Shown here: positions 47,015-58,700 of the stretch, piece by piece | How the letters are laid out: every line of letters starts with the position of its first letter | How positions within the stretch are numbered: position 1 is the stretch's first letter | From: Axinella damicornis | Lineage: Eukaryota; Porifera; Demospongiae; Axinellida; Axinellidae | Direction of reading: 5' to 3' | DNA length: 64,000 bases | NCBI GenBank assembly: GCA_963931865.1 | Contig: OZ007507.1 | Location: forward strand, 1,622,913 to 1,686,912 | Notes under the pieces: generated by a model | Told to the model about the DNA's origin: nothing | Seen by the model: the letters and a program-made list of their open reading frames with translations, nothing else | Databases searched by the model: none | Program-made: the position numbers and the translations under genes

Positions 47015-48357
47015 AGAAGTGCAGGCCCAGTTAGACAGGTTAGACCCCCCACCCCTCCCACACCCCTTAGTGGTGCAACCCGTGGCCCTGGCAATCACGA
47101 GCAGATGCTCACACACACAATCATGCATTAACAGAACCTCACATATTACAGCAACAGCACCGTAAAGGGCGTTGTAATTTGTTACTTGTATGATTGTGCA
47201 TGCTCAGAATTGTGCCACACACACATACAAGCATGTTATAAAGTCTCTCAAATGTATAATTCACTTATGGATGAATTAAGTGAAGGTACACATTGAAACT
47301 TTGTTAACTGACTGGCACTGAAAAAAACCCACATTTGACAGTTGTGGGTTGCTTACCCTTCACATATCCATTGAACAACATCAGACCACCATTGTCCACT
47401 GACACTATGTGAAACCCACCTTAGTATACGTAGTGGAGTTATTATAAAATGCAGCCAAGCAGTCCAAGTTATGTATGGTAGGCACACTGCGGTGGGTTCC
47501 ACCTTGAGGGAAGGGAACAAACAACTACATTTCCACAACCGTAGCTGCTACCCACGTGACCAGCAAACTGGCGTGACCAGCCCAACTGGTGTGACCAGCC
47601 CAACTAACTCTAATCCAAGGTAGCCATGCATGCTTCGATAATGTGACTTCCTAAAACATGCTGTGAAAATTAAAGGCCATAAAAGGAACAATATCTGTGG
47701 TCTACCCTCCCTTTCTTCATGTTCTGGCAGCACACGCCAGTTGAGGGTTTGTGTGTTTCTTGAAGTATCAGTATAAGGATCTATCTGACTGACTCCTCTC
47801 CCCCTCCCTCCCACACCCACATCAACACAGTGAAATCCTGCTTGCAACCTCAAACAGAAAGTCCAAAAACATCTGGATTGAGATACTACAACAGCAGAAC
47901 CCTTCCCTGCTCCCCCCATCCTCCCCAGAGGACCTGAGCCTAAAGCCTGCCTACATCCAATGGATACGATCCAGGAGTGTCGTAGCAGACACGAGGCATC
48001 TTCACCAAGTTTATCTGCAAAGTGGGCACAACACTTCACTCTCAATACGTAGCTCCAGCCCTGCCACCCAGAGGCAGAGATCACACTCCTTCTGAAACTG
48101 CTCTATCATTGTATCAATCCAGAGAAGAACACTCTGTACAGTTCATTTTTTGCTGTTTGGGGCAGCGGTAATTATTTAGACCATGGATCGAATCCATGGC
48201 AACATTACTTTCAAACTTCAGTCAAATCATTTCCATCAATTGGCATTAATGAATCCATAAGAATTAACCCTTTGCAAACTGCCTAGAGAAGCATGTTCCA
48301 TGGACCCATGTATATAAATTTGTATGGGTATCTCTCCATGTTCATATATGGCTCTAT

Positions 48358-48508
48358 AGGGTTAACTCTTTACCAACCAATGACTGCAAAAGCCGTCATG
48401 AGCTCCCATAAGCCATAAGAATTTATATGAGGAATTTATTACTAGGCGTTATACTTTAATACAGGATTTTGCTTCCTTAAGCTGTTTCTTATGGTTGGTA
48501 AAGAGTTA
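48358..48508. repeat. About-150-bp inverted-repeat element
   Basis: TTAACTCTTTACCAACCA at the left and TGGTTGGTAAAGAGTTAA at the right are inverted partners. A related end occurs at 9233 (TTTAACTCTTTGCCAACCAA). Probably a MITE. Confidence 0.72.
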
Positions 48509-48762
48509 AGCATCAAGAATATGGGCTTGTGGGTATCACTGAGTTAAGCATATATCAGGAAATAGTTAACAAAGTTGAAGCCAATCGAATCACTTTATAA
48601 GTCTTATAGATACAGAAGAATATGCACTGACAACTTTACAAAGTTTTGCTACAAGTAGCCCTATATCTATACCCGCTCATGAATTTGAGTGCTGTATATA
48701 CGTACACATGGACCAAGTTTGGATCAGGCATACATCCATAGCCTATGCTCTGATCCTGTTCA

Positions 48763-48820
48763 GGGCTTGGTCAGGTACTTCCATTCTAATGGCCTCAAAT
48801 GTGACTGTGCTACAGAGGAA
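48763..48820 (-). pseudogene. Fossil exon 2 of a PH-3-like gene
   Basis: The minus strand reads TTCCTCTGTAG, then CACAGTCACA, GAGGCCATTAGAATGGAAG and TACCTGACCAAGCC. This aligns with the acceptor and start of PH-3 exon 2 (CACCGTCACAAGGCCATTAG, TACCTCACCAAGCC) apart from a 4-bp gain and a 3-bp loss, and then hits TGA. No other PH exons are beside it. Confidence 0.75.
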
Positions 48821-48829
48821 GTAGCAACA

Positions 48830-51024
48830 TGCACGTCTACAAACTCTTTGTCTGTTGTGAATTTCAGATCTACCGCCAAGATGCAGTACCATGGAATCAC
48901 ATGTTTGCATGCTGGTGAACTGTAACCAATGATCGAGGTCAATTGTGATTCTGTTTGCAAACTTACTAATCACTACCCCTCCGCATTGCATGCTCACTTC
49001 CAATAGCAAACCTTTGTCTGTCAATTCAATGTATGTGTATCATTTCCTTCCTGTTAATCATTGTCTGCCAGTTGGAATCATACAACCAGAGAACCCTTGC
49101 TGTAAAAAACGACCCCTGCTGTCTTTTAAAGCTCACTCAGTTGGTTCAGTTTTTGATAGCTAGTTAGTGATGAGAGAATGGAAGAACCAGCTGGGTCTTG
49201 AACTTTGAACCCAAAACCTCCTGAGTACTAGTCAGTTGTGGAGTCCTCTGCATGCAGACAGGTTCTTGCGATTCATGTCTCTACACTAGCTACAGCAGAA
49301 CCCACACGTTTGTGCAAAGCACCAGCCATACACATGAACCTTGAGGCCATGAATACAACAACAAGAAATATTTAGTGATACGTCAAGTCAAGATTTGTTC
49401 GTGTCAGTACGTTGAGTGTGCCCATGAGTGAATGGGCACAAAGGCACCCCTCTGTTCCAATCCCACCAAAAACGGTTTTGCATACTGTTTTAAACTTGTG
49501 TGCTATAGCTACTAGTAATCACAGAAAAACATTCTTCATTTGTCATTTGTTTTCATGTGCACCTCGATCAGTGTTTATGTACATTCCGGCATATACTGAG
49601 TCTGTTCCAATAACTACAGCCCACTGCAACATTTTCTATCCAGGTCAGAAGTTATAGTTACATATTGAAACTAAGGTTGAGGGAGATTGGGGAAAGGAAG
49701 GTAGGGAGTTTCAATTGGTGCATTTTGACCTTTAAAACTGAAGCTTGCCAACTTGAAAGTCAACCATTCTACAAAGTCTGCAGACAATTTGGTTGCAATG
49801 GTTGTTCAAGCATCTACCTGAACATGCCGGTCTCAGTAAACATTCTGCATGTGGCATTTCTAAGTAGGATAGCTACGAAGTGCAGCAATATGATTCCCAT
49901 GTAAACATTCTGCATGTGGCATTTCTAAGTAGGATAGCTATGAAGTGCAGCAATATGATTCCCATGTAAACATCCTCAGTAAACATTTTGCATGTGGCAT
50001 TTCTAAGTAGGATAGCTACGAAGTGCAGCGATATGATTCCCATGTAAACATACCTTGGGATCCCGAAGTATGTGTACATTGCTTCATTCCAGTTCCAGAA
50101 CTGGAATGAGGGAATTACTAAACTCAGGGTGTAAACTATGTCCTGCTAAAGACCATGTACATTAATTAACCTTAATGATGTTATGCAGGTGCCACATAAT
50201 AGCTGTGACTCTGCTGGTATCTCTGCTAAGCCTGGAACCCAGGCACCTGGGTTCCAGGCTATAGTATTTCTGCTGCATTACATGCTGGCATACAGTCTAT
50301 AGCCATACACTGTGGACATAGATGATTCTGACCAGATCTACACACCTTGATCAGAAACGCTATTGTGCTATACTAACAAACAAATTTTAGGAGGTTCAGG
50401 TGTGCATCGTAGCGTAGCCTACAGTAGCAGATTATATGGCAGTCATCATATTATGGTGACGTGCTCTAAAACCGTGCATAGTATGTCGTGTGTGTTGTTA
50501 CGTATACGTAGTTCTGCATGAACTGCTCTAAAACCATAGTATTTTGTGTGTGTGTGTTGTTACATAGCTTTGCATGAACTTGAACATCCCTAGCCTCGAT
50601 CGTTCCCAGCTAGCTATAGGCTCTCCCACGTGCGCTGGGCAATAGCCAGGGAACGAGGCTAGTACATTTCTGCACACAAAGAACATGGTGCAAAGTACAA
50701 GCCTGATCTGCAATTATTTTGTGAGCATCTGCACTGCTGGAGGAGGAGGGGGGGGGGGGGGGGGGGGTTGTAGTCTGGCTGGGATATTTCCATGGCTAGA
50801 TACCAGCCAGTGGGCGGGGTCCGACTAATAGATCGAAATACTAGCATCAACTATTCATAGACAATAATAATGATGGCAACAACTGCTACAAGTATGCAAA
50901 CAATTATGAGCAAAATTAATGGAGTGCTTTACTGTTAAATTGCTATGAGTCTAGTCAGTGTCAAATTGCTGCCACCGCTGATTTAGAGCAGAAGTTTGTG
51001 ACGTGTGCAACAGAGCATACACAA
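48830..51024. other. Gene-free stretch with tandem repeats
   Basis: No exon recognised. Contains the 49841 tandem repeat, a foldback mini-transposon relic at about 50591-50661 (TAGCCTCGATCGTTCCCAG ... GGGAACGAGGCTA) and a 19-G tract near 50749-50767. Confidence 0.55.
49841..50052. repeat. 66-75 bp tandem repeat, three copies
   Basis: Units contain CATTCTGCATGTGGCATTTC, TAAGTAGGATAGCTACGAAG and TGCAGCAATATGATTCCCAT and are nearly identical. Confidence 0.92.
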
Positions 51025-54000
51025 TCAATCCTCAGAGTCACTGGCTCCTTCCCGTACTTCCAGCTTCTCAATCGAATATGTTTCATCATCAGGATGGGTG
51101 GATGATGGCAAACTGTCCGCTCTGATCTCTTTCCTGTGCATGACTGGCGTATCAGGACGGACAAAATGTTCCGGGACAGAGAGGAGGCTAGGGTTTAAAT
51201 TTTGGAGTTTCTCCATCCAGGTTCTCCTCTCCTCTCTCGTGTGTGTCACCATCAGGTACTCGCTGAGAAGGTGTGTGGGCAAAAAATGTACCAGTAATGT
51301 TCTCATGAATACAATTACAATAAACAAGTGTGTAGGTGGTGAACAAACATGCACCTAATAAAGGACATACGCTAAAGATGTAATACAAGCCACACCCAAA
51401 AATTACGTGACCAACGTGTTCAATCGATGGTGACGAAGGTACACAGTGCATACCGCAGCCACCTGTTTGTCAACGTTGGGTCCGAAGATTCCATCCTCCT
51501 TCAACAAAGTCGCCACCATATCTTCGAGGAGATTGTGGACTCAACAATACGCTGGCATCTTCAGCCGAGAAGTGGGAAAAAGTGCCCATGACCGACGGGT
51601 GGTTGCTAAAGATATTGATATTCATGAATTGTCTTGTAAACCGAAGCTGAAGGTGCAATTCTGCACATAGCGAAGAGGCTTGAAAAATTTGTGAGTTTAT
51701 GCGGAAGGGGCCAAGGCACCATGTAACCACACCTCTGCAGAAAGTTCATCTTTGAGGAAGCGGGCAGGTCTGCGACTTCAGCACCAACTTCGTGCTAGTC
51801 AGTGTAAGAATTGGCATAGGCTGCATGAATCTAGTTATGACACAATATACACAGGTACCCTTAAGGCTGAAAACAGGAATGCATACTAGGTAACACTTGT
51901 ACACTCCGGTCCCAAGAAGGACTCACTGTCTGTTGTTGATCTTGTGGGGAGCATGGAGGATGAAGCAATAGCGTGCTCCATAGGGTTTCTTCTCCGGCTT
52001 GGTGAGGTACAGTCCGTCCAACCTAATGGCCTTGTGACGGTGCTACAGAGGAAGAGGAATGTAAACAGGATTACAACAGCAACAAAACTGAGTTGTCACA
52101 TTATTCACCGGGCATGCACAAGGTGGGGTTAAGCAATCGGTTGTGTTGATCCGTCTGTCGTCTGTCCAGTGAAAAAAAAGTGAAATTGTGCGATCTACAG
52201 GGTAAAACGATTGCACAATAACATTGCAATCCAAGGCGTCTGTGTACCTGATAGCGACCAAAGCGCTTCTATTCTCCAGCTCTGTACTATTAAACGACGG
52301 TAGTGTCTGCCATTTTAATACGGTCAGCAACTACAAACACGAGCATACACAGACTCTGGCACACGTTCATACCAAAGAACGTCCATGTCAGTGTAGTATG
52401 GAGACTGAGAGAGGAGTGTGGGGAAAGTATTCGAATACACTCTAGTCACAGCATTGTGATAGTAATTACTGCCCCTTGATCACAAGAGAAAAGCCACAGA
52501 CAGAGGGATGAGGCAACACAGAGCTCAGTATAGCACAATAGTAGTGTATACCACACACATGTAGCTAGCCAAGAGGTTTTTTACCCAGACAACGCGCTGA
52601 ACACACATCTTAGTTCCCTCTGAGCATCACATTACCCACATACACTGGATACCCTTGAGTCACTCGTGCGATAAAATATTCTGTAGCTACAACCATAACA
52701 CATGACAAAGGTCAAATGCGGTCTAAACCCCAGGGTACTGCCAAGTTTACAACAACCACTGTGCAGAAGGAAGCCCAGGCCTATTTGACTGTTACCCCTT
52801 TCTGATCATTTCCTGGTATTAAACAGGATGATTAAACAGGTAGTATCTACTTATTGCTACATTTCCTGTAACAGGATCTAACCATGCCCAGAAGGAACCC
52901 CAGGCCTATTTTGTTTCCCCTTTCTGATCTTTTCCTGGTACTAAACAGAATGATTATAGTAGTATCTATTGCCACATTTCCTGTAGCAGGATATTTTAAG
53001 CTATGTGTTTATCCCAACCTTCCGTTCATCCTGTTTGTGTCAGGAAGGAGTTAATTTTCCCACTCAACGACTGATCTCCAAGTTGTAGGAGGGGTAAAAA
53101 ACCATCACCCACGAAGTGAAAGCTCAACCCATTTAATGCAAACACCAGCGAATTTTGAATCTGAAAAGTAGCAGCATGTGACGTCACATAATATATGTGC
53201 ACTGACTGGAGCAAACTATAAACTAGCCGCCTATGAAGCGATCTGCGAAGGAGGCTAGCTTTACAGTGCAAATCAGAGTCTACGAGAGCAAGACTGGGAG
53301 AAAAGTGAGTTTGTCCTACTGGCCTCTACCAGCAGACTGAGCAGTTGCTATCAGCTCTGGAAGTTAAAACGCAAAAATTAATGCTCACCAAATCTGCTAC
53401 ATGCCCAATTCGCTAAAATTAATACCAGCAAATAATAGTGACCTAAAGGTAGATCCTTGGTTTGATAACTTTTTGGAGAGCTTAGAAAAATGTAATGTTT
53501 TAGTTCCAGCCCCACCAGGAGGCATCTTCCTCCTCAAACACACTCATGAATAACACTGTCAACATATCCTATAGTTGCACAGGCCATGAGTCACTGTAAG
53601 GGCACTCACTTCCTATTAAGGTGGGAGAGCACCCTTGTGATCACAATGGGATCATCCACACAGAACAGCTGCTCCACTGACATACAATTCTAATTGACAA
53701 CGAAAACAGACGAGTGAAGCGTGTCTTAATCTCAAAACCTTTGTGGGGAGGGAGTGTGTACCACACCACGGATAGCCTCGTACCTAGGCTCCTCACCAGT
53801 GTTGCACACTGTACCAATTATGGATACATCTCTACGGATGTTCCACATGACTACCATGTGCTTGGCATGTGCTAATGTACCTCTAACAGGTCTGCAGCTA
53901 GCCTCGTTCCCAGGCCTCCTCCCAGATTTTATCTCGCAGCCGTGGAGAAAAATCGTTTTCTCCACGGCTGCGAGATAAAATCTGGGCGGAGGCCTGGGAA

Positions 54001-55434
54001 TGAGGCTAGTCTGCAGCCATACTAGAACATCATCAGAAGGTGTGTGGTACAGTATATAGAAGCCATGAGAGTAGGAGACAGAAGTGGCATAGTCTTGCAT
54101 TCGGGGGCACAGTCAAAACTTGCTATTAATGATTCAGCTACAGGTAATTCGGGGGGGGGGGGGGAGGGGAGGAGGAAGGGGGGATGTGCACCAAAATCCT
54201 CCTTTCCTTAGCCCATGAGAAGAATGTTCATTTGAGGTACTTCTGTTTACCAGTGCATACCTGGAAAACTGGATTGCATACCTAGGAACATTGTGCAGCT
54301 GTAAATTCACGGAACTGAGCATGCCTTTGGCCCTACAAACTACACATAGGGACCGTGCAGGTGGTTTGCTAGCCAATGGTCCATGCAACAAGAATGTAGC
54401 CAGGATTCCAGACATTGATTTGTTACTTTGACAATTTGTCTCCAGAATATGCAGCTGGTGACAAGGCTATACTAGCCAGCTATGTATACACGTGACACTG
54501 GAAGGGATCTGCGCTGGGGTTGGTTTGGGTCTGGGGCCAAGACTACTGTACCACCCACGCTAGTGTGTTTAGGCTGAACAGACAGTGTATGTTGTGTCAC
54601 AACATGCGGCTCCAAAGGTATGAGGTTATAGTACCCACCCACACATTTAACACAGGCCAGGGCTATGGTCAAAGTAGCCACATTCCCAGGCACCTGGGAA
54701 CGAGGCTATGGTCAAGTGTTTTGGGGCTACACAGCCGGTAAACTACACGACCATGTACATGATGTGACTTAATTAAGTACCCAATCCCTCAGCTCATTGG
54801 TTAAGAGTTGTTCGGGCTAGATTTATATCGCAGATCAGTGAACATTCGTCTCTGTCGTCAAAAATGGACCCACAACAGTAATGGAAACATGACAGCAGCA
54901 GTCAAACTTCTGCAGCACCAACCTAGCCTGGTCCCCTCCACGCCGGGTACCAGGCTACCCGCAACCTTGCAAACTGCATCCAGGATACCAAGCAAGGAAG
55001 AGTAACTTTGCAAGTCGCAGAACTGGTGCAACAGAAGCAGCTGTCATAACCGCATTTCAATACCTTTCTTACCTATTATGCAAAATTCAGATGTCGACTG
55101 CTTCCCTTTCAAACACATTCGCAGTATGATGGAAATATCTTATAGCTAACCACATTCCACCTCACTGCTCTGCACTGTCATTCCTTCCCCCCTCGCTATG
55201 TCTACCTTACACATATACATGTAGCCCAACCTCCAATGTTCCTAACGCCACATCCCGCTTGAAGTCATCTTCCTTCTCGTAGTACACAAGCAGTCTGTTG
55301 TAGAGAACGCAGTACCGTCGGTTGAAGGCCGTGTGGGTGTGGGACTGCTTGTATATGTAGCCGCTGTGCTCTGGTTTCTTCAAGTTTACGCCATCCAACA
55401 GGGAGTGGCGCACGTGAGTGCGGGGACTGCTCAT
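51025..55434 (-). CDS. Single-PH-domain protein, paralog 3 (PH-3), complete
   Basis: Exons 55434-55231, 52042-51927 and 51262-51025 join in phase (204+116+238 nt) to 185 residues. The PH domain spans about residues 21-125: HSGYIYKQSHTHTAFNRRYC and VLYNRLLVYYEKEDDFKR in exon 1, AIRLDGLYLTKPEKK and GARYCFILHAPHKI in exon 2, EYLMVTHTREERRTWMEKLQ with the conserved Trp in exon 3. A 60-residue acidic tail (ending REGASDSED) follows and is absent from PH-1. Intron phases are 0 and 2, as in PH-1 and PH-2. Intron 1 is 3.2 kb and contains a mini-transposon, a tandem duplication and part of a dispersed repeat. The expected role is phosphoinositide- or protein-dependent membrane recruitment; the ligand cannot be told from sequence. 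It belongs to no named family that I recognise. Confidence 0.9.
52110..52340. repeat. Dispersed repeat, partial copy 3
   Basis: GGGTTAAGCAATCGGTTGTG and the following TCTGTCGTCTGTC resemble the start of the 40653/45795 repeat; similarity fades afterwards. It lies in PH-3 intron 1. Confidence 0.55.
52766..52990. repeat. About-120-bp tandem duplication in PH-3 intron 1
   Basis: Two copies share CCCCAGGCCTATTT-type starts, CCCTTTCTGATC, TTTCCTGGTA, AGTAGTATCTA and CACATTTCCTGTAGCAGGAT with minor changes. Confidence 0.8.
53899..54008. mobile_element. 110-bp foldback transposon with 9-bp target duplication
   Basis: Almost a perfect palindrome. The ends are TAGCCTCGTTCCCAGGCC / GGCCTGGGAATGAGGCTA and the inner arms CCCAGATTTTATCTCGCAGC / GCTGCGAGATAAAATCTGGG. 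GTCTGCAGC flanks both sides (53890-53898, 54009-54017). It lies in PH-3 intron 1. Confidence 0.92.
54675..54708. mobile_element. Foldback mini-transposon (34 bp)
   Basis: TAGCCACATTCCCAGGC / CCTGGGAACGAGGCTA with TGGTCAA on both sides; the last two bases of the presumed 9-bp duplication have diverged (TGGTCAAAG, TGGTCAAGT). Confidence 0.7.
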
Positions 55435-55767
55435 GGCGCGGCGATAGGGCTGTAGCTAGCTAGTAGCAAGAACACACTACTTTGTCACTGCTGTTTGCGC
55501 AAAACGTGTGTCATGCACGCCAGTCGGAAGTAGGCGTGGCAGACCACACCCCCTTTATTTGTTGTTGCAGCCCTAGTGATGTAAATTCTCCTTTCAGTGA
55601 GACACTGACGAGTGATGAACAGGAATATGCCAGTAATGCAGGAGTTTACATACAATTCTCACATAGCCAGACCCTCAGCAATCCTCGACTAATGATGGCG
55701 TCCGTGTACCACTGTTCAATGACACTGGGAAAGAGTATGCACGCATCCTTGGCTCTGGGAATGAGCG

Positions 55768-58700
55768 TCAACTGTTCACAAACTCCTCCACGATCCTCAG
55801 AAACTCCTCTGGCTGATCGTGGTGTAGCCAGTGTCCTGCCCCGGGAACACGTCTGATGGTTGCCTGAGGGAACAGTCGTGTGATTGCTGGTACGCTGGCA
55901 GACCTACAGTGAAGAAAACAGCATACACCTTACTTTAGCAATAGCTTCACACCAGGTGACGTACCGTTGAGAGTCTGTCACCACAGAGATTAGTTATCAA
56001 GCCCCTCTCACAAAGTCATGGGTGGAGCAAACGGAAATTCTTGCTTGGCGAAAGAGGAGGAGAGAGAGAGAGCTTGGCAGACTAGCGCCGACCAAATCCT
56101 TGCAATAGTCCAGAGAAGTAGCAAAGACAGATTACAGCCATGAGAATGGAGTGAGGTCTCATATGCAGAGAAATCAACTCTGATTGCTTGGAGCGTCTGG
56201 CTGACAGCACTCCAAGGTGACAGTACACTCAGCTCTGTTGGTGTAGACTCATTCCTAGGCCTTCTCACCCTGGTGTTTGTAAGTGACAGACGCTGGGGTG
56301 AGAAGGCCTAGGAACAAGGCTACTGCTGGTGAGCACACAGAAAAGAGCTTCATTCCATGTTACTCGGTTTTTGGAATGGAACAGAAATACTAAGGGATCC
56401 ACTGTACAATTTATGAGCCCTGCCCATTTTAGGGCAGAACCGGCTCCATGTTGCAAAAGCTTAAAATAAACAAAGAGTAGGTTTGTTTGCACCATAAGAC
56501 TGGAATGTTTCCAAGCTTCTTAACTGCTCTGTAAGTGGCTTCCCCACCCCCACTGTGTGTGTATCCCATTGTGGGCCCTGTCTCCACCATCTCAGAGGAG
56601 ACAGGACACAAGGTCATGGCGTGGCAAAATCACGTGGTCAATTATCGTTCCTAGCATTCTGGAACGCATAATACACTCAGCCACAACAGTTGACTAAACC
56701 AGGTGGTTGATCTGTAAGCACTCTATGAGTACTGCAGTTTTCATGAATCTTGCAAATTGGAGACGGTAAACGGAGAACGTCAGGTACATGCATACAGGCT
56801 CAGATCAGTATAGTACTCTTGTTACGCACTCTACTAACAGCTAGCTACGGAGTTTGGTCGCTGCTCTTAGTGATAGAGATCGACTTGAATAGTTTCATCA
56901 AGGATATGTAATTAAAACGAAACGTTTCGTTTTGATCATCCTTGGTTTTATGCACTTGGCGTGCAAATTTGCTGACTGAATTATTGCGTAACCGTTTTGC
57001 GTTGCCGTCTCTGTAGAGAAGACATTTTACATATACACTTGTACTTAACATTATTAGTTGCTATGGTTTTGTTTAGGTATGGTAATTATCTTGTTTCCTG
57101 TAAGGCATACCACAGCTAGCCGCTCATTGTGTGCTCTGTCTTTTGTGTTTGGAACAATACTACTTTTGTTGTAAGGAGGCCCTGCGCGTCTCTGTTACTA
57201 TATTACCTGCATGCACATTGATCTTTTGTAGTAATGGTATTCCCTTACACCTATACAGGCAACACCCAACACCATGCAAGAGATACCGTAGTCACGCGTT
57301 ATTGTGCATGCGCCTATATCTCCACAGGAAGGAAGCATTACACATGTACAAGCGAGATGCACTTAATTTAGAATGACATTCCCTGAATAGGAAGTGTGCT
57401 TCATTTCGAATTCGCTTTTTGCACTCCGCGCTGAAGTCTTCTTCCTGAAACTCTGCCATAGCTGAAACAAGAGTCAAACCTGCGCCTATAATGCGGGCCT
57501 ACAACAATTCAACGTGTTGCCTAGGTAACGGGATTAACATCCGTTAAGGTTATACTCAGGCTTACGAGATGTAGTTTGAGTCTGCCCCCCCAATGAACAG
57601 AGTTGGTCCTGTGAATTTAGTCTGAAACGACGGGAATGCTTTCATCTGTGGCAAGCTTTGTTCAATGGCGCTCAAGTTCACCCTCCACTGGTAACGCCCG
57701 GTTCGACCATCAGCAATCAGATTGGTCAGCAAGAACTGCCTCAGTAACCTATCCTGTATGAAAGGAAGATATTAGTGGAATACTGTTTTGAAAAGACTGT
57801 GCAACAGCTTCTTGCTCAATGTGTATACTGATTGGTTATCATGCTAGTACCATAAGCTGTGATTAACACTGCAGCTACAAAGGCGTGACAGTGAAATGAG
57901 GGTGGAATGAATCTTACTGGAATGCGATCTGAGAGTATCAGATCTGCTTCTCTCCTGTCCCGGAGGGAGTGGAGGTCCAGCTGCTTCAACGCTCCAATCA
58001 GATCCTCCGTCTCCCCAGTGCCCGGTGACTCATGTGGCGACACATCCACCACAACCAACTTGTCCACAACGTCCGGCTGGCAGAGTGCTGTTACCATCGC
58101 TGTCTTCCCCCCCATGCTGTGTCCAATCAGGATGGATTTTTCTCTCCCCTGTTCCCGGAGGAATTCTGTTGTGTCCCTGCTCATTAGCTCATAGGTCATG
58201 TGAGGTACGTGTGGACTGTATCCATGGTTTCTTGCATCCAGAGCATACACCTGTAGTGGGTCAACCAGGGAGAAGACGTACCAAGAAGCCAAAACTTACC
58301 ACCGATCTGCACAGTTTACCAGGGGCAGAACTGTCACTCCCAGGCTTCCACTTGTGTAGTCTCATTTCCAAGCCATGTCTGCAAATGAGACTCCCATCTG
58401 TGTGGTGACAAACTAGCCTGGCCCGGGAATGAGGCTAGAGCTGTCAAGGGTTTAATGTTATAACCCTCTTGACAATGAGCTCGGCAAGGTTTCACACAAA
58501 GTGGGTGATAAGTACATAGCTCCTCAAAAATGTGTTCCTCATAAGAGGATAAGTGGCACAGCTCTAAGTAGCTATCTATTGGTATGTCTTCTGGGTTACT
58601 GTTGATAAACAGCCACAGAAGTCCTAGTGGTACGTAAACACTGGAAAAGAAGTGGCTTGGCTTTCTGCTCTTCGCTTTTCAACTGAGGCTAGAAAAATCC

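Larger units (their letters stand above)
43491..48740. other. Long stretch without a convincing gene
   Basis: I read both strands and found no exon of a known family. It holds hairpins (43718-43832, 45671-45728, 46958-47014), a mini-transposon (44903-44934), copy 2 of the dispersed repeat (45795-46427), a tandem repeat (46482-46578) and an inverted repeat (48358-48508). A weak minus-strand frame at 48000-48115 (ECDLCLWVAGLELRIESEVL) was not accepted. Confidence 0.55.

Noticed and set aside
47820..48115. Minus-strand frame with ECDLCLWVAGLELRIESEVL as a possible exon
   Set aside because: There is one acceptor-like site but no partner exon, no recognised motif, and a stop soon after in each reading.
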